A stretch of DNA of 33,998 bases from an uncultured Bacilli bacterium (GTDB taxonomy: Bacteria > Bacillota_I > Bacilli_A > RF39 > UBA660): NCBI GenBank assembly GCA_944331955.1, contig CALVIY010000011.1:1-33998 (forward strand). Reading direction: 5' to 3'. Below are positions 17,765-23,735 of this stretch, piece after piece. A model generated the notes under the pieces. That model was given only the letters and a program-made list of their open reading frames with translations. It did no database searches and was not told where the DNA came from. The position numbers and the translations under genes were made by a program. The stretch's first letter is position 1, and each line of letters begins with the position of its first letter.

Positions 17765-18292
17765 ATGAAAAAATATTTAATCTTAGCAAGTTTAATCTTA
17801 GTATTTATACCAAATTTAAATAAAGAAAGTGATGAAATAGTAATTCCTGATGAAGCGATTAGATTTAGAGTAGTAGCAGAGTCTAATACTAAAGAAGACC
17901 AAGAAACTAAAACAATAGTAAAAGAAGCTTTAGAAAAAGATTTAGATACACTTTTAAAGAATAGTACTTCAATTGGTGAAACAAGAAGTATTCTAAAGAA
18001 TAATCAAAATCATTTTGAATCACTAGTAGAAAGAACACTTTTAACAAATAAGATAAATACGGGCTATAAAGTTAACTTTGGAATTAATTACTTCCCAGAA
18101 AAAAACTATAAAGGAGTTATTTATGAAGAAGGTTATTATGAATCTTTAGTTGTAACTCTTGGAAGTGGTAATGGTGAAAATTGGTGGTGTGTTTTATTTC
18201 CTCCTCTATGTCTAATGGAAGGGGAAGAAACTAATACTGATGAAGTAGAATATAAATCATTTGTAAAAGAAATGATAGATAAATACTTTTAA
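17765..18292 (+). CDS. spoIIR: Stage II sporulation protein R
   Basis: A 175-residue secreted protein with an N-terminal signal segment (about 1-18). It carries the SpoIIR hallmarks IRFRVVAESNTKEDQETK (about 33-50) and the near-invariant NWWCVLFPPLCLME (about 138-151). In Bacillus, SpoIIR is made in the forespore under sigma F and activates the SpoIIGA protease in the mother cell, releasing sigma E. Location between prmC and mntP matches Bacillus. This is strong evidence of a sporulation programme. Confidence 0.93.
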   Translation: MKKYLILASLILVFIPNLNKESDEIVIPDEAIRFRVVAESNTKEDQETKTIVKEALEKDLDTLLKNSTSIGETRSILKNNQNHFESLVERTLLTNKINTGYKVNFGINYFPEKNYKGVIYEEGYYESLVVTLGSGNGENWWCVLFPPLCLMEGEETNTDEVEYKSFVKEMIDKYF

Positions 18293-18300
18293 TAAATATA

Positions 18301-18330
18301 TACCTATCTGAATAAAATTTGATAGGTGAT
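18301..18330 (+). promoter_or_regulatory. Hairpin that masks the mntP ribosome binding site
   Basis: TACCTATC (18301-18308) can pair with GATAGGTG (18321-18328), 7 Watson-Crick pairs plus one G-U, with a 12-base loop. The 3' arm is the AGGTG RBS for the TTG start at 18335. There is no T-run. Confidence 0.45.
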
Positions 18331-18334
18331 TACT

Positions 18335-18871
18335 TTGAATATTTTAGAGTTAATAATACTAGCGATAGGACTAAGTATGGATGCCTTTTCTTTATCTATC
18401 GTTTATGGTACTTTAAACCTATCTAAAAAAATAAAAAACTTTTTAAGTATAACAGTAGGAATATTTCACTTTATAATGCCACTATTAGGAAGTATATTAG
18501 GACTATTTATTGTAAATCATATAATAAGTAATCCAGATATTTTAGTAGGAATAATCTTTACTGTTCTAAGTATCGAGATGTTACTTAATATAAAAGAATT
18601 AGATGAAGAGAAAAAAGATTTTAAAAGTCTAGCGAATGCTTTTATCTTTGGTTTTAGTGTTAGTATAGATAGCTTTTCAGTAGGAATAGCTTTAGGAACT
18701 CATAATGAAAATATTATTTTAGCAGGAACACTATTCGCTATAACAAGTTTTATCTTTACCTTTATAGGTCTTAATATAGGTAAGTTTTTAACTTTAAAAT
18801 TTGGTAAAATTGCCAATATAATAGGAAGTATCTTATTATTAGTCTTAGCACTTACTTACTTTTTCGAATAA
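18335..18871 (+). CDS. mntP: Putative manganese efflux pump MntP
   Basis: A 178-residue integral membrane protein with about six membrane segments in two inverted halves. The repeated signature is visible in both halves: LSMDAFSLSIVYG (about 14-26) and SIDSFSVGIALG (about 111-122), with the Asp residues that are important in MntP. It exports Mn2+. A GTG at 18326 is in frame, but it lies inside the RBS. The TTG at 18335 has AGGTGAT ahead of it and aligns with the usual MntP start, so I use it. The gene follows spoIIR by 42 bases, as in Bacillus. Confidence 0.92.
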   Translation: MNILELIILAIGLSMDAFSLSIVYGTLNLSKKIKNFLSITVGIFHFIMPLLGSILGLFIVNHIISNPDILVGIIFTVLSIEMLLNIKELDEEKKDFKSLANAFIFGFSVSIDSFSVGIALGTHNENIILAGTLFAITSFIFTFIGLNIGKFLTLKFGKIANIIGSILLLVLALTYFFE

Positions 18872-18911
18872 AAGTTAAGTTTTTGTAAAGACTATAATTG
18901 GGTGAAGTTTT

Positions 18912-19022
18912 ATGAGTATAAAAAGATTAATCAGTGATGAAGAGATGGAAGAGATTATAAAAAAAGAAATACTTCCATTAAGATTTCATACTGTAAACCC
19001 GCTTGTAAAAGAAGTTAAATAA
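18912..19022 (+). CDS. Small ORF, 36 residues, unknown
   Basis: ATG at 18912 follows GGGTGAAG at a usable distance, and the frame closes at TAA 19020-19022 inside the loop of a strong terminator. The peptide is charged, with an acidic helical start (SDEEMEEIIKKEI) and a Pro-containing end. It has no membrane segment and no family I know. A TATAAT (18893-18898) lies just upstream, but without a good -35. It could be a real microprotein or the remnant of a longer gene. Confidence 0.4.
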   Translation: MSIKRLISDEEMEEIIKKEILPLRFHTVNPLVKEVK

Positions 19023-19034
19023 CACTTCTTTTTT
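19007..19034 (+). terminator. Intrinsic terminator after the small ORF
   Basis: 9-bp stem AAAAGAAGT/ACTTCTTTT (19007-19015 with 19024-19032), 8-base loop containing the stop codon, T-run to 19034. Confidence 0.8.
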
Positions 19035-19045
19035 GATGCTCTAAA

Positions 19046-19153
19046 CAAAAGTGTGATAATTTTACCAAAAAAGCTTGCAAAAGTGTGATAAAAAGTTTAA
19101 AAAACGTTGCAAAAGTGTGATAAATTAGGTCGAAATACCTGCAAAAGTGTGAT
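19046..19153 (+). repeat. Four direct repeats at exact 32-bp period
   Basis: The core CAAAAGTGTGAT begins at 19046, 19078, 19110 and 19142, always 32 bases apart. Copies 2 to 4 are preceded by TG, and the first three continue as GATA. The 19-20 bases between cores are AT-rich and differ from one another. The period is close to three turns of B-DNA, so all cores face the same side of the helix. No coding gene covers the array. It may be a solo end of an IS21-type element (such ends carry multiple direct repeats) or an operator array; no transposase is in the window. Confidence 0.85.
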
Positions 19154-19186
19154 TTTTATATTAATATAATAAATAGTAAGCAATTG

Positions 19187-19208
19187 AAAGGAAGAAACAT
19201 CTTTCTTT
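19187..19208 (+). terminator. Purine/pyrimidine hairpin before the fba promoter
   Basis: 9 pairs with one G-U (19187-19195 with 19200-19208), 4-base loop, followed by a T-rich stretch. A weak terminator candidate. Confidence 0.3.
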
Positions 19209-19213
19209 TTCTT

Positions 19214-19243
19214 TTGACAAACACTAGATACTTGCTTTATTAT
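19214..19243 (+). promoter_or_regulatory. Sigma-A promoter for fba
   Basis: Perfect TTGACA (19214-19219), 18 bases, TATTAT (19238-19243). It implies a very short leader before the GTG start at 19263. Confidence 0.75.
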
Positions 19244-19262
19244 ATATATGAAGGTGATAATA

Positions 19263-20120
19263 GTGTTAGTAAATTTTAATGAAATGTTAAAAGACGCAAA
19301 AGAAAAGAAATATGCCGTTCCTCATTTTAATATTAATAATTTGGAATGGGCTAAATATGTTTTAGAAAAGATGCAAGAAGAGAATCTTCCCGTAATATTA
19401 GGAGTTAGTGAAGGTGCTAAAAAATATATGGGTGGTTTCTATACAATTAGATGTATGGTAGAAGGTCTAATAAAAGATTTAAATATAACTATCCCTGTAT
19501 GTTTACATTTAGATCATGGAAGTAGTTTTGAAAGTTGTAAAGAAGCAATAGATGCTGGATTTTCTAGTGTTATGATAGATGCTAGTAAATATGATTTAGA
19601 AACTAATAAAAAGATAACTAAAGAAGTAGTAGATTATGCTCATTCTAAAGGCGTATCAGTAGAAGCAGAAGTAGGACATGTTGGTGGTACTGAGGATAAT
19701 GTCTACGGTGATGTTTTTAGAGCAACTCTAGAAGATTGTCTTGAACTAGCTAAAACAGGAATAGATTCTATCGCTCCAGCTTTAGGATCAGTTCATGGAC
19801 TATATAAAGGAGAACCTAATTTAGACTTTGAAAGAATGAAACAAATAGATGATGCTTTATCTATTCCTTTAGTCTTACATGGTGGAACAGGTATTCCTTA
19901 TAATATGATAGAAAAAGCAATAAGCTGTGGAATTAGTAAAATAAATATAAATACAGAACTACAAGTAACTTGGCATAAAGCAGTAGCCAAATTTATTGGT
20001 ACAAATCCAAGTGTTTATGATCCAAGAAAAGTAATAGGTAGTGGAGAAGCTGCTATGAAAGCTAAAATTAGTGAACTTGTAGATGTTTTTAACCCAAATC
20101 ATATTAGTTCCAAAAACTAA
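19263..20120 (+). CDS. fba: Class II fructose-1,6-bisphosphate aldolase
   Basis: This zinc enzyme of glycolysis and gluconeogenesis splits fructose 1,6-bisphosphate. Sequence features are [13 protein letters not shown] near the start, the zinc and catalytic motif [11 protein letters not shown], the second ligand region [14 protein letters not shown], and [10 protein letters not shown]. The start is GTG at 19263, which has AAGGTGATAATA ahead of it and aligns with the usual MLVxFxEML; an in-frame ATG at 19248 is too close to the predicted transcription start. This gives 285 residues, the family norm. murA follows 41 bases later, as in the Bacillus fba-murA region. Confidence 0.96.
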   Translation: MLVNFNEMLKDAKEKKYAVPHFNINNLEWAKYVLEKMQEENLPVILGVSEGAKKYMGGFYTIRCMVEGLIKDLNITIPVCLHLDHGSSFESCKEAIDAGFSSVMIDASKYDLETNKKITKEVVDYAHSKGVSVEAEVGHVGGTEDNVYGDVFRATLEDCLELAKTGIDSIAPALGSVHGLYKGEPNLDFERMKQIDDALSIPLVLHGGTGIPYNMIEKAISCGISKININTELQVTWHKAVAKFIGTNPSVYDPRKVIGSGEAAMKAKISELVDVFNPNHISSKN

Positions 20121-20161
20121 AAAAATAATATAATATATTAAAGAGAGGTTTGTGATTAACA

Positions 20162-21415
20162 ATGAAAATACTTGAAATAAAAGGAGGTAATCCTCTTTCT
20201 GGAACAATAAGAATAAGTGGGGCCAAAAATAGTGTTGTAGCATTAATACCAGCAGCAATTTTATCAAGTGAAGAAGTAACAATCTGTAATGTTCCTGATA
20301 TTACTGATACAGCTGCTCTTTGTGAAATATTAGAATTTTTAAATGTTGATGTAAAACGCGCTACAGAAAGTCTAGTTATTAATCCATCAAAAATGGAAAA
20401 TAAAGAAATACCTAGTATGTACACTAAAAAATTAAGAGCATCATACTACTTTATGGGAGCAATGCTAGGTAAGTATAAAAAAGTAACTATGGCATTACCT
20501 GGAGGATGTTCAATTGGAGCAAGACCAATTAATCTTCACCTTAAAGGTTTTGAAGCCTTAGGAGCAACTGTAACTAATAAAGAAAATATTTATACAGTAG
20601 AAGCTAAAGAATTAAAAGGTGCAAACATCTACCTTGACTTTGCAAGTGTAGGAGCAACTATTAACATCATGCTAGCAGCTGTTCTTGCTAAAGGAACAAC
20701 CATCATTGATAATGCCGCTAAAGAACCAGAAATTGTTAATGTAGCAACACTACTTAACAACATGGGTGCTAAAATAAGAGGAGCAGGAACAAGTAGTATT
20801 GAAATAACAGGTGTTGAAAAGTTAGGTAAATGTTTCCATGAAGTAATCCCTGATAGAATAGAAGCAGGTACTTATGTAATCCTAGGCGCTGCTATTGGTA
20901 ATAATTTAAAAATATCTAATATTATCCCAGAACATATAGAAGCACTAACTAGTAAATTAGAAGAAATGGGAGTTTTCCTTGATATAGGAACAGATTATAT
21001 AATTGTAAGTAGTGGAAAAGACTATAAACCAGTAAATGTTAAAACTCAAACATATCCAGGTTTTGCCACAGACTTACAACAACCCCTAACACCTTTACTT
21101 ACTAAATGTAATGGTAGAAGTAAAATAGAAGAAACAATTTATGAAAATAGATTTATGCACATCCCATATTTAAATCAAATGGGAGCAGATATAAGAGTAA
21201 AAAATCAAACCTCAACTATAATTGGTCCTACAAGCTTAACAGGAACAGATGTAGTAGCAACTGACCTTAGAGCAGGAGCATCATTAGTAATCGCTGGTCT
21301 AATGGCTAAAGGAACAACTAAAATAACAAATGTTGAACACATCTTAAGAGGTTATGAAAACATAGTAGAAAAACTCCTAGGAGTAGGAGCAAATCTAGAA
21401 TTAAAAGACATTTAA
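20162..21415 (+). CDS. murA: UDP-N-acetylglucosamine 1-carboxyvinyltransferase
   Basis: A 417-residue cytosolic enzyme that transfers enolpyruvate from PEP to UDP-GlcNAc, the first committed step of peptidoglycan synthesis and the target of fosfomycin. It has IRISGAKNSVVALIPAAIL near the start (Lys-Asn at about 22-23), the catalytic C116 in PGGCSIGARPINLH, and LTPLLTKCNGRSKIEETIYENR. The catalytic Cys implies fosfomycin susceptibility at this enzyme. The RBS GAGAGG is rather far (13 bases) from the ATG. A TATAAT (20129-20134) in the 41-base gap after fba may add a second promoter. Confidence 0.96.
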   Translation: MKILEIKGGNPLSGTIRISGAKNSVVALIPAAILSSEEVTICNVPDITDTAALCEILEFLNVDVKRATESLVINPSKMENKEIPSMYTKKLRASYYFMGAMLGKYKKVTMALPGGCSIGARPINLHLKGFEALGATVTNKENIYTVEAKELKGANIYLDFASVGATINIMLAAVLAKGTTIIDNAAKEPEIVNVATLLNNMGAKIRGAGTSSIEITGVEKLGKCFHEVIPDRIEAGTYVILGAAIGNNLKISNIIPEHIEALTSKLEEMGVFLDIGTDYIIVSSGKDYKPVNVKTQTYPGFATDLQQPLTPLLTKCNGRSKIEETIYENRFMHIPYLNQMGADIRVKNQTSTIIGPTSLTGTDVVATDLRAGASLVIAGLMAKGTTKITNVEHILRGYENIVEKLLGVGANLELKDI

Positions 21416-21428
21416 AAGTATTAAAAAG

Positions 21429-21473
21429 AGACTAGAGAAATATAATTATAGTAAATAACTCTAGTCTTTTTTT
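21429..21473 (+). terminator. Intrinsic terminator after murA
   Basis: 9-bp stem AGACTAGAG/CTCTAGTCT (21429-21437 with 21459-21467), extendable by A-T and G-T pairs, 21-base loop, and seven T ending just before the next RBS. Confidence 0.75.
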
Positions 21474-21483
21474 GGAGGTAATT

Positions 21484-22206
21484 ATGAAAAAAATACTATG
21501 CCTTTTAACTATATGTCTTTTAGTTTATACCATCTATTACTTTAATCATAACGATAAAATAACTTATATATCGATAGGTGATTCTCTAAGTGTAGGAATA
21601 GATTCAAATGGCAATACTAACTATGGATATAGTAATTATCTAGCAAATTATCTTAAAGATAAAGATTTATTAAAAGAATATAATAACTATTTTTCCACAA
21701 GTGGTACAAGAGTAATAGATTTAAAAAACAAATTAGAAACAAATTGGACTATAACTAAGGATGGAAAAAATTTATCGCTAAAAAAATGTCTTCGCGATGC
21801 TAATTTAGTAACTTTATCTGTAGGAATGGATGATATTCTAACTAGTTTAACTTTATCCACAGTATCTGTGGAAAATCTATCTAATAAAGAAATAACTACT
21901 ATAGTAGATAAAACTATAGATGAGTTAGATTCTCTTTTTAAAGAGTTAAGAAAATATGCTAAAGACGATATAATATTTATAGGCTTTTATAATCCTTTAG
22001 AAGAAGAAACACTCACCACAGAAAGACTCTATACTTACCTAATAACAAAAACTAAAGAGCTTTCTAAAAGCTATGATATAGAGTATTTAGATATTTATAA
22101 TTTATTTAAGAAAAATAAAGATTACATAGATAATCCTACTAACATATATCCAACAACGGAAATCTATCAAATGATTGCTACAAAAATAATAGAGAATTAT
22201 TTATAG
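21484..22206 (+). CDS. SGNH/GDSL-type hydrolase-like protein, secreted, catalytic residues degenerate
   Basis: A 240-residue protein with an N-terminal signal or anchor (about 1-20). Block I is YISIGDSLS with the nucleophile S34. Block II is near STSGTRVIDL. Block III reads G114-M115-D116-D117 where the family has GxND. Block V reads NIYP with Tyr222 where the catalytic His is expected (family DxxHP). The Ser is kept, but Asn and His are replaced, so hydrolase activity is doubtful. The family includes lipases and cell-wall acyl-ester hydrolases. The start is ATG 21484 behind GGAGG, not the in-frame TTG at 21472. Confidence 0.82.
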   Translation: MKKILCLLTICLLVYTIYYFNHNDKITYISIGDSLSVGIDSNGNTNYGYSNYLANYLKDKDLLKEYNNYFSTSGTRVIDLKNKLETNWTITKDGKNLSLKKCLRDANLVTLSVGMDDILTSLTLSTVSVENLSNKEITTIVDKTIDELDSLFKELRKYAKDDIIFIGFYNPLEEETLTTERLYTYLITKTKELSKSYDIEYLDIYNLFKKNKDYIDNPTNIYPTTEIYQMIATKIIENYL

Positions 22207-22226
22207 ATATTCTAGTAAAAACACTC

Positions 22227-22255
22227 TTGCTAAAAAGATACTTATATGATAAGAT
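22227..22255 (+). promoter_or_regulatory. Promoter of the predicted antisense (antitoxin) RNA
   Basis: TTGCTA (22227-22232), 17 bases, TAAGAT (22250-22255), preceded by TGA, giving an extended -10. No plausible start codon with an RBS follows it before the hairpin at 22344-22378. Confidence 0.55.
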
Positions 22256-22261
22256 GTATAT

Positions 22262-22380
22262 GTAAAAAGAAATTTACATACAATAGTAAAAGGAACACTT
22301 AATATTACCGTGTTGAGTGGACCCCAATAATTTATTTTACGAGAGCCACCTAATCAAACAGTTATGAGTTAGGCGGTTTC
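22262..22380 (+). ncRNA. Predicted antitoxin RNA, antisense to the toxin mRNA 3' region
   Basis: This roughly 120-base RNA is inferred from the promoter at 22227-22255 and the hairpin plus T-rich tail ending near 22386. It carries internal hairpins, including AACAC/GTGTT around 22294-22314. It points at the 3' end of the minus-strand peptide gene and is fully complementary to any transcript of that gene running past its stop. This convergent, 3'-overlapping layout is the one used by txpA/RatA and bsrG/SR4. Expression is not shown by the sequence. Confidence 0.5.
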
Positions 22381-22386
22381 TTTCAT
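22344..22386 (+). terminator. Terminator of the predicted antitoxin RNA
   Basis: Stem 22344-22353 with 22369-22378 (CCTAA/TTAGG core, one A-C mismatch, then CC/GG and weaker pairs), 15-base loop, tail TTTCTTTCATTTT. On the minus strand the mismatch becomes a G-U pair, so the hairpin also folds in the toxin message. Confidence 0.55.
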
Positions 22387-22475
22387 TTTAGAGCAAGTAT
22401 AGCAAATAACAGCAAGATATCTTGAAGAAACAACATAATTACTAGAGAAAATATTAAACAATCTTTCTTGTTCAT
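22383..22475 (-). CDS. Predicted type I toxin: 30-residue hydrophobic peptide
   Basis: Start ATG at 22475-22473, stop TGA at 22385-22383. After MNKKDC comes one almost uninterrupted hydrophobic stretch (residues 7-29), broken only by Gln18-Asp19, and a terminal Lys. It would form a single membrane helix. The RBS reads AGAAAGGAGGT, an 11-base match to the anti-Shine-Dalgarno, 7 bases before the ATG, and lies in the loop and 3' arm of a perfect 7-bp hairpin. A small hydrophobic peptide, an extended and masked RBS, and a convergent antisense RNA are the marks of type I toxins. I do not recognise the peptide as TxpA, BsrG, Fst or Ldr. Confidence 0.6.
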   Translation of the reverse strand: MNKKDCLIFSLVIMLFLQDILLLFAILALK

Positions 22476-22480
22476 TATTT

Positions 22481-22500
22481 AGACCTCCTTTCTGAGGTCT
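22481..22500 (-). promoter_or_regulatory. RBS-sequestering hairpin of the predicted toxin mRNA
   Basis: On the minus strand, AGACCTC (22500-22494) pairs with GAGGTCT (22487-22481) around the 6-base loop AGAAAG. The GAGG core of the RBS is in the 3' arm, so the message would be translated only when the hairpin is opened. Confidence 0.7.
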
Positions 22501-22525
22501 CACCCAACTATTAAATGTTCCTATA

Positions 22526-22554
22526 ACTATAGTACCATATTGGTTTCTATATAA
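22526..22554 (-). promoter_or_regulatory. Possible promoter of the predicted toxin gene
   Basis: On the minus strand TTATAT (22554-22549), 17 bases, TATAGT (22531-22526). The -10 is good, the -35 poor. It would give a leader of about 45 bases that begins just before the masking hairpin. Confidence 0.35.
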
Positions 22555-22577
22555 CGAGAGAAAATGTAATAAATTAG

Positions 22578-22593
22578 TTACGAATTTTCGTAA
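22578..22593. repeat. 16-bp perfect palindrome in the toxin-rpmE gap
   Basis: TTACGAA-TT-TTCGTAA, flanked further out by AAAATGT (22561-22567) and ACATTTT (22597-22603). It lies upstream of both the predicted toxin promoter (minus) and the rpmE promoter (plus), so an operator is more likely than a terminator. Confidence 0.5.
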
Positions 22594-22629
22594 ATAACAT
22601 TTTAGATTTAACTTTTAAGCATAAAAAAC

Positions 22630-22658
22630 TTGTCAAATCTTAAATAATTTGATATATT
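22630..22658 (+). promoter_or_regulatory. Strong sigma-A promoter for rpmE
   Basis: TTGTCA (22630-22635), 17 bases, TATATT (22653-22658), preceded by TGA (extended -10). Confidence 0.75.
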
Positions 22659-22683
22659 AAGTAGCGAATTAGTTCCTTAAAGG

Positions 22684-22710
22684 GATAATTTCTATGATAA
22701 ATAAATTATC
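22684..22710 (+). promoter_or_regulatory. Leader hairpin of rpmE
   Basis: 8-bp perfect stem GATAATTT/AAATTATC (22684-22691 with 22703-22710), 11-base loop, 6 bases before the rpmE RBS. Autoregulatory leaders are common for ribosomal protein genes; that role is only inferred here. Confidence 0.4.
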
Positions 22711-22732
22711 ATGGCGAAAGGAGAGAAGAAAA

Positions 22733-22948
22733 ATGGCAAAAAATAATCCAGCAAACTATAGACCATGTAAAGTAACATGTGCTTGTGGTGCGACATTTGA
22801 AGTTATGTCTAACAAAGACGAACTTACAGTTGAAGTATGTTCAAATTGTCATCCATTCTATACAGGAAAACAAGGAAGAGCATCTAAAGCAGGACAAGTA
22901 GAAAAGTTTAATAAGAAATATGGTTTTAATAAAAAAGAAACAGAATAA
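22733..22948 (+). CDS. rpmE: 50S ribosomal protein L31, zinc-binding form
   Basis: A 71-residue ribosomal protein that helps bridge the subunits. The zinc site is intact: C16 and C18 in VTCACGATF, and C36 and C39 in [14 protein letters not shown]. This makes it the C+ type, not the zinc-free paralogue induced in zinc shortage. The start is ATG 22733 behind AAAGGAGAG; an in-frame ATG at 22694 would add 13 residues foreign to L31 and lacks an RBS. It has its own promoter and leader hairpin, and a terminator right at its stop. Confidence 0.95.
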   Translation: MAKNNPANYRPCKVTCACGATFEVMSNKDELTVEVCSNCHPFYTGKQGRASKAGQVEKFNKKYGFNKKETE

Positions 22949-22969
22949 GGCAGTGTTTACTGCTTTTTT
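22948..22969 (+). terminator. Intrinsic terminator of rpmE
   Basis: 7-bp stem AGGCAGT/ACTGCTT with one G-U (22948-22954 with 22959-22965), GTTT loop, T-run to 22969. The last base of the stop codon starts the stem. Confidence 0.8.
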
Positions 22970-22970
22970 C

Positions 22971-22999
22971 TTTTAAACATATTTAAACAATGGTATACT
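22971..22999 (+). promoter_or_regulatory. Extended -10 promoter for rpiB
   Basis: TGGTATACT (22991-22999) is a TGn-extended -10. The -35 (TTTTAA, 17 bases upstream) is poor. Confidence 0.5.
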
Positions 23000-23040
23000 A
23001 TAAGTGTTAAAATACATAATAAAAAAGAAAAGAGGAAAAT

Positions 23041-23487
23041 ATGAGACTAGGAATAACTAATGACCATAGAGGTTATAAATTAAAAGTAGAACTTTTAGAA
23101 AAATTAAAAAAAGATTATGAAATAATAGATTATGGTGCTAAAGGAACAGAAAATGTTGACTATCCTTTATATGCCTTTAAATTAGGAAAAGCTTTAACTA
23201 ATAAAGAAATAGACTTTGGTATCGCTATCTGTGGTAGTGGAATAGGAATATCTATCGCTTGTAACAAAGTAAAAGGAGTACGTGCTGCAAGAGTAATAAC
23301 ATTAGAAGATGTAAGAGAAACAAGAAATGATAATGATGCTAATATAATCTGCTTAAATGAAAACATGGATGTAGACTATGCTTATAATCTAATAATATCC
23401 TTTATTACTACACCATTTTCAAATGAAGAAAGACATATTAGAAGAGTAAATAAAATTAAAGAATATGAGGTAAATAATGAGTGTTAA
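23041..23487 (+). CDS. rpiB: Ribose-5-phosphate isomerase B (RpiB/LacAB family)
   Basis: A 148-residue sugar-phosphate isomerase of the pentose phosphate pathway. Sequence features are ITNDHRGYKLK at the start (substrate-binding Asp-His), DYPLYAFKLGKAL, the catalytic Cys64 in CGSGIGISIACNK, GVRAARV, and ETRNDNDANIICL. Length is normal. The Arg in DHRG and the LEDVRETR stretch differ from the usual DHAG and ETAxxSRxHN, so a related LacAB-type sugar isomerase cannot be excluded. RBS AGAGGAAAAT. It overlaps the next gene by 11 bases. Confidence 0.88.
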   Translation: MRLGITNDHRGYKLKVELLEKLKKDYEIIDYGAKGTENVDYPLYAFKLGKALTNKEIDFGIAICGSGIGISIACNKVKGVRAARVITLEDVRETRNDNDANIICLNENMDVDYAYNLIISFITTPFSNEERHIRRVNKIKEYEVNNEC

Positions 23488-23674
23488 ATACTTTCTATAT
23501 CTATTAGTAACAATTATTGTCGTATGGAGTTTAGATTCAGTTAATATTAATGCTATTTTTAAAAAAAATAAAATTTGGCAAGCAAGAGTATTCTATTTTT
23601 TTCTAGCTATTGCCTTAATTTATTTAGTAACAAATTGCATCTATGATTTATATGAATCTGCCATAATTGTTTAA
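23477..23674 (+). CDS. ywzB: DUF1146 (YwzB-like) small membrane protein
   Basis: A 65-residue protein with two membrane segments (about 5-22 and 38-60). The family pattern is VVWSLDSVNINAIFKKNK followed by ARVFYFFLAIALIYLV. DUF1146 proteins have no known function. In Bacillus the gene lies near murAA, spoIIQ and mbl, and here it stands just before a spoIIQ-like gene and mbl. It begins inside rpiB with GAGG as RBS, so it is translated from the same message. Confidence 0.8.
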   Translation: MSVKYFLYLLVTIIVVWSLDSVNINAIFKKNKIWQARVFYFFLAIALIYLVTNCIYDLYESAIIV

Positions 23675-23689
23675 AAAATAAAATTTAAA

Positions 23690-23718
23690 GTATAATTTTT
23701 TCATTTCCGTTAAAACTC
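23690..23718 (+). promoter_or_regulatory. Possible sigma-F promoter for the spoIIQ-like gene
   Basis: GTATA (23690-23694) fits the -35 GYWTA. GTTAAAACTC (23709-23718) matches 8 of 10 positions of GGNNANAHTR, but the spacer is 14, slightly short. The expectation comes from Bacillus, where spoIIQ is sigma-F dependent. The GTATAAT here could instead be a vegetative -10. Confidence 0.3.
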
Positions 23719-23735
23719 TTAATGAGGTGATGTTA

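Noticed and set aside
19046-19153. Short CRISPR array
   Set aside because: The conserved part is only 12-15 bp, the variable part is AT-rich and 19-20 bp, there are no cas genes and no leader. Period and phase fit a protein-binding array better.
20104-20424. Minus-strand ORFs opposite murA and fba, and similar antisense frames elsewhere
   Set aside because: They lie fully opposite well-recognised genes, lack RBSs and have no family features.
22578-22593. Zur box
   Set aside because: The half-site order (TTACGAA then TTCGTAA) is the reverse of the Zur consensus TCGTAAT-N-ATTACGA.
22694-22732. Upstream start for rpmE at 22694
   Set aside because: It lies in the leader hairpin, has no RBS, and the extra 13 residues do not belong to L31.
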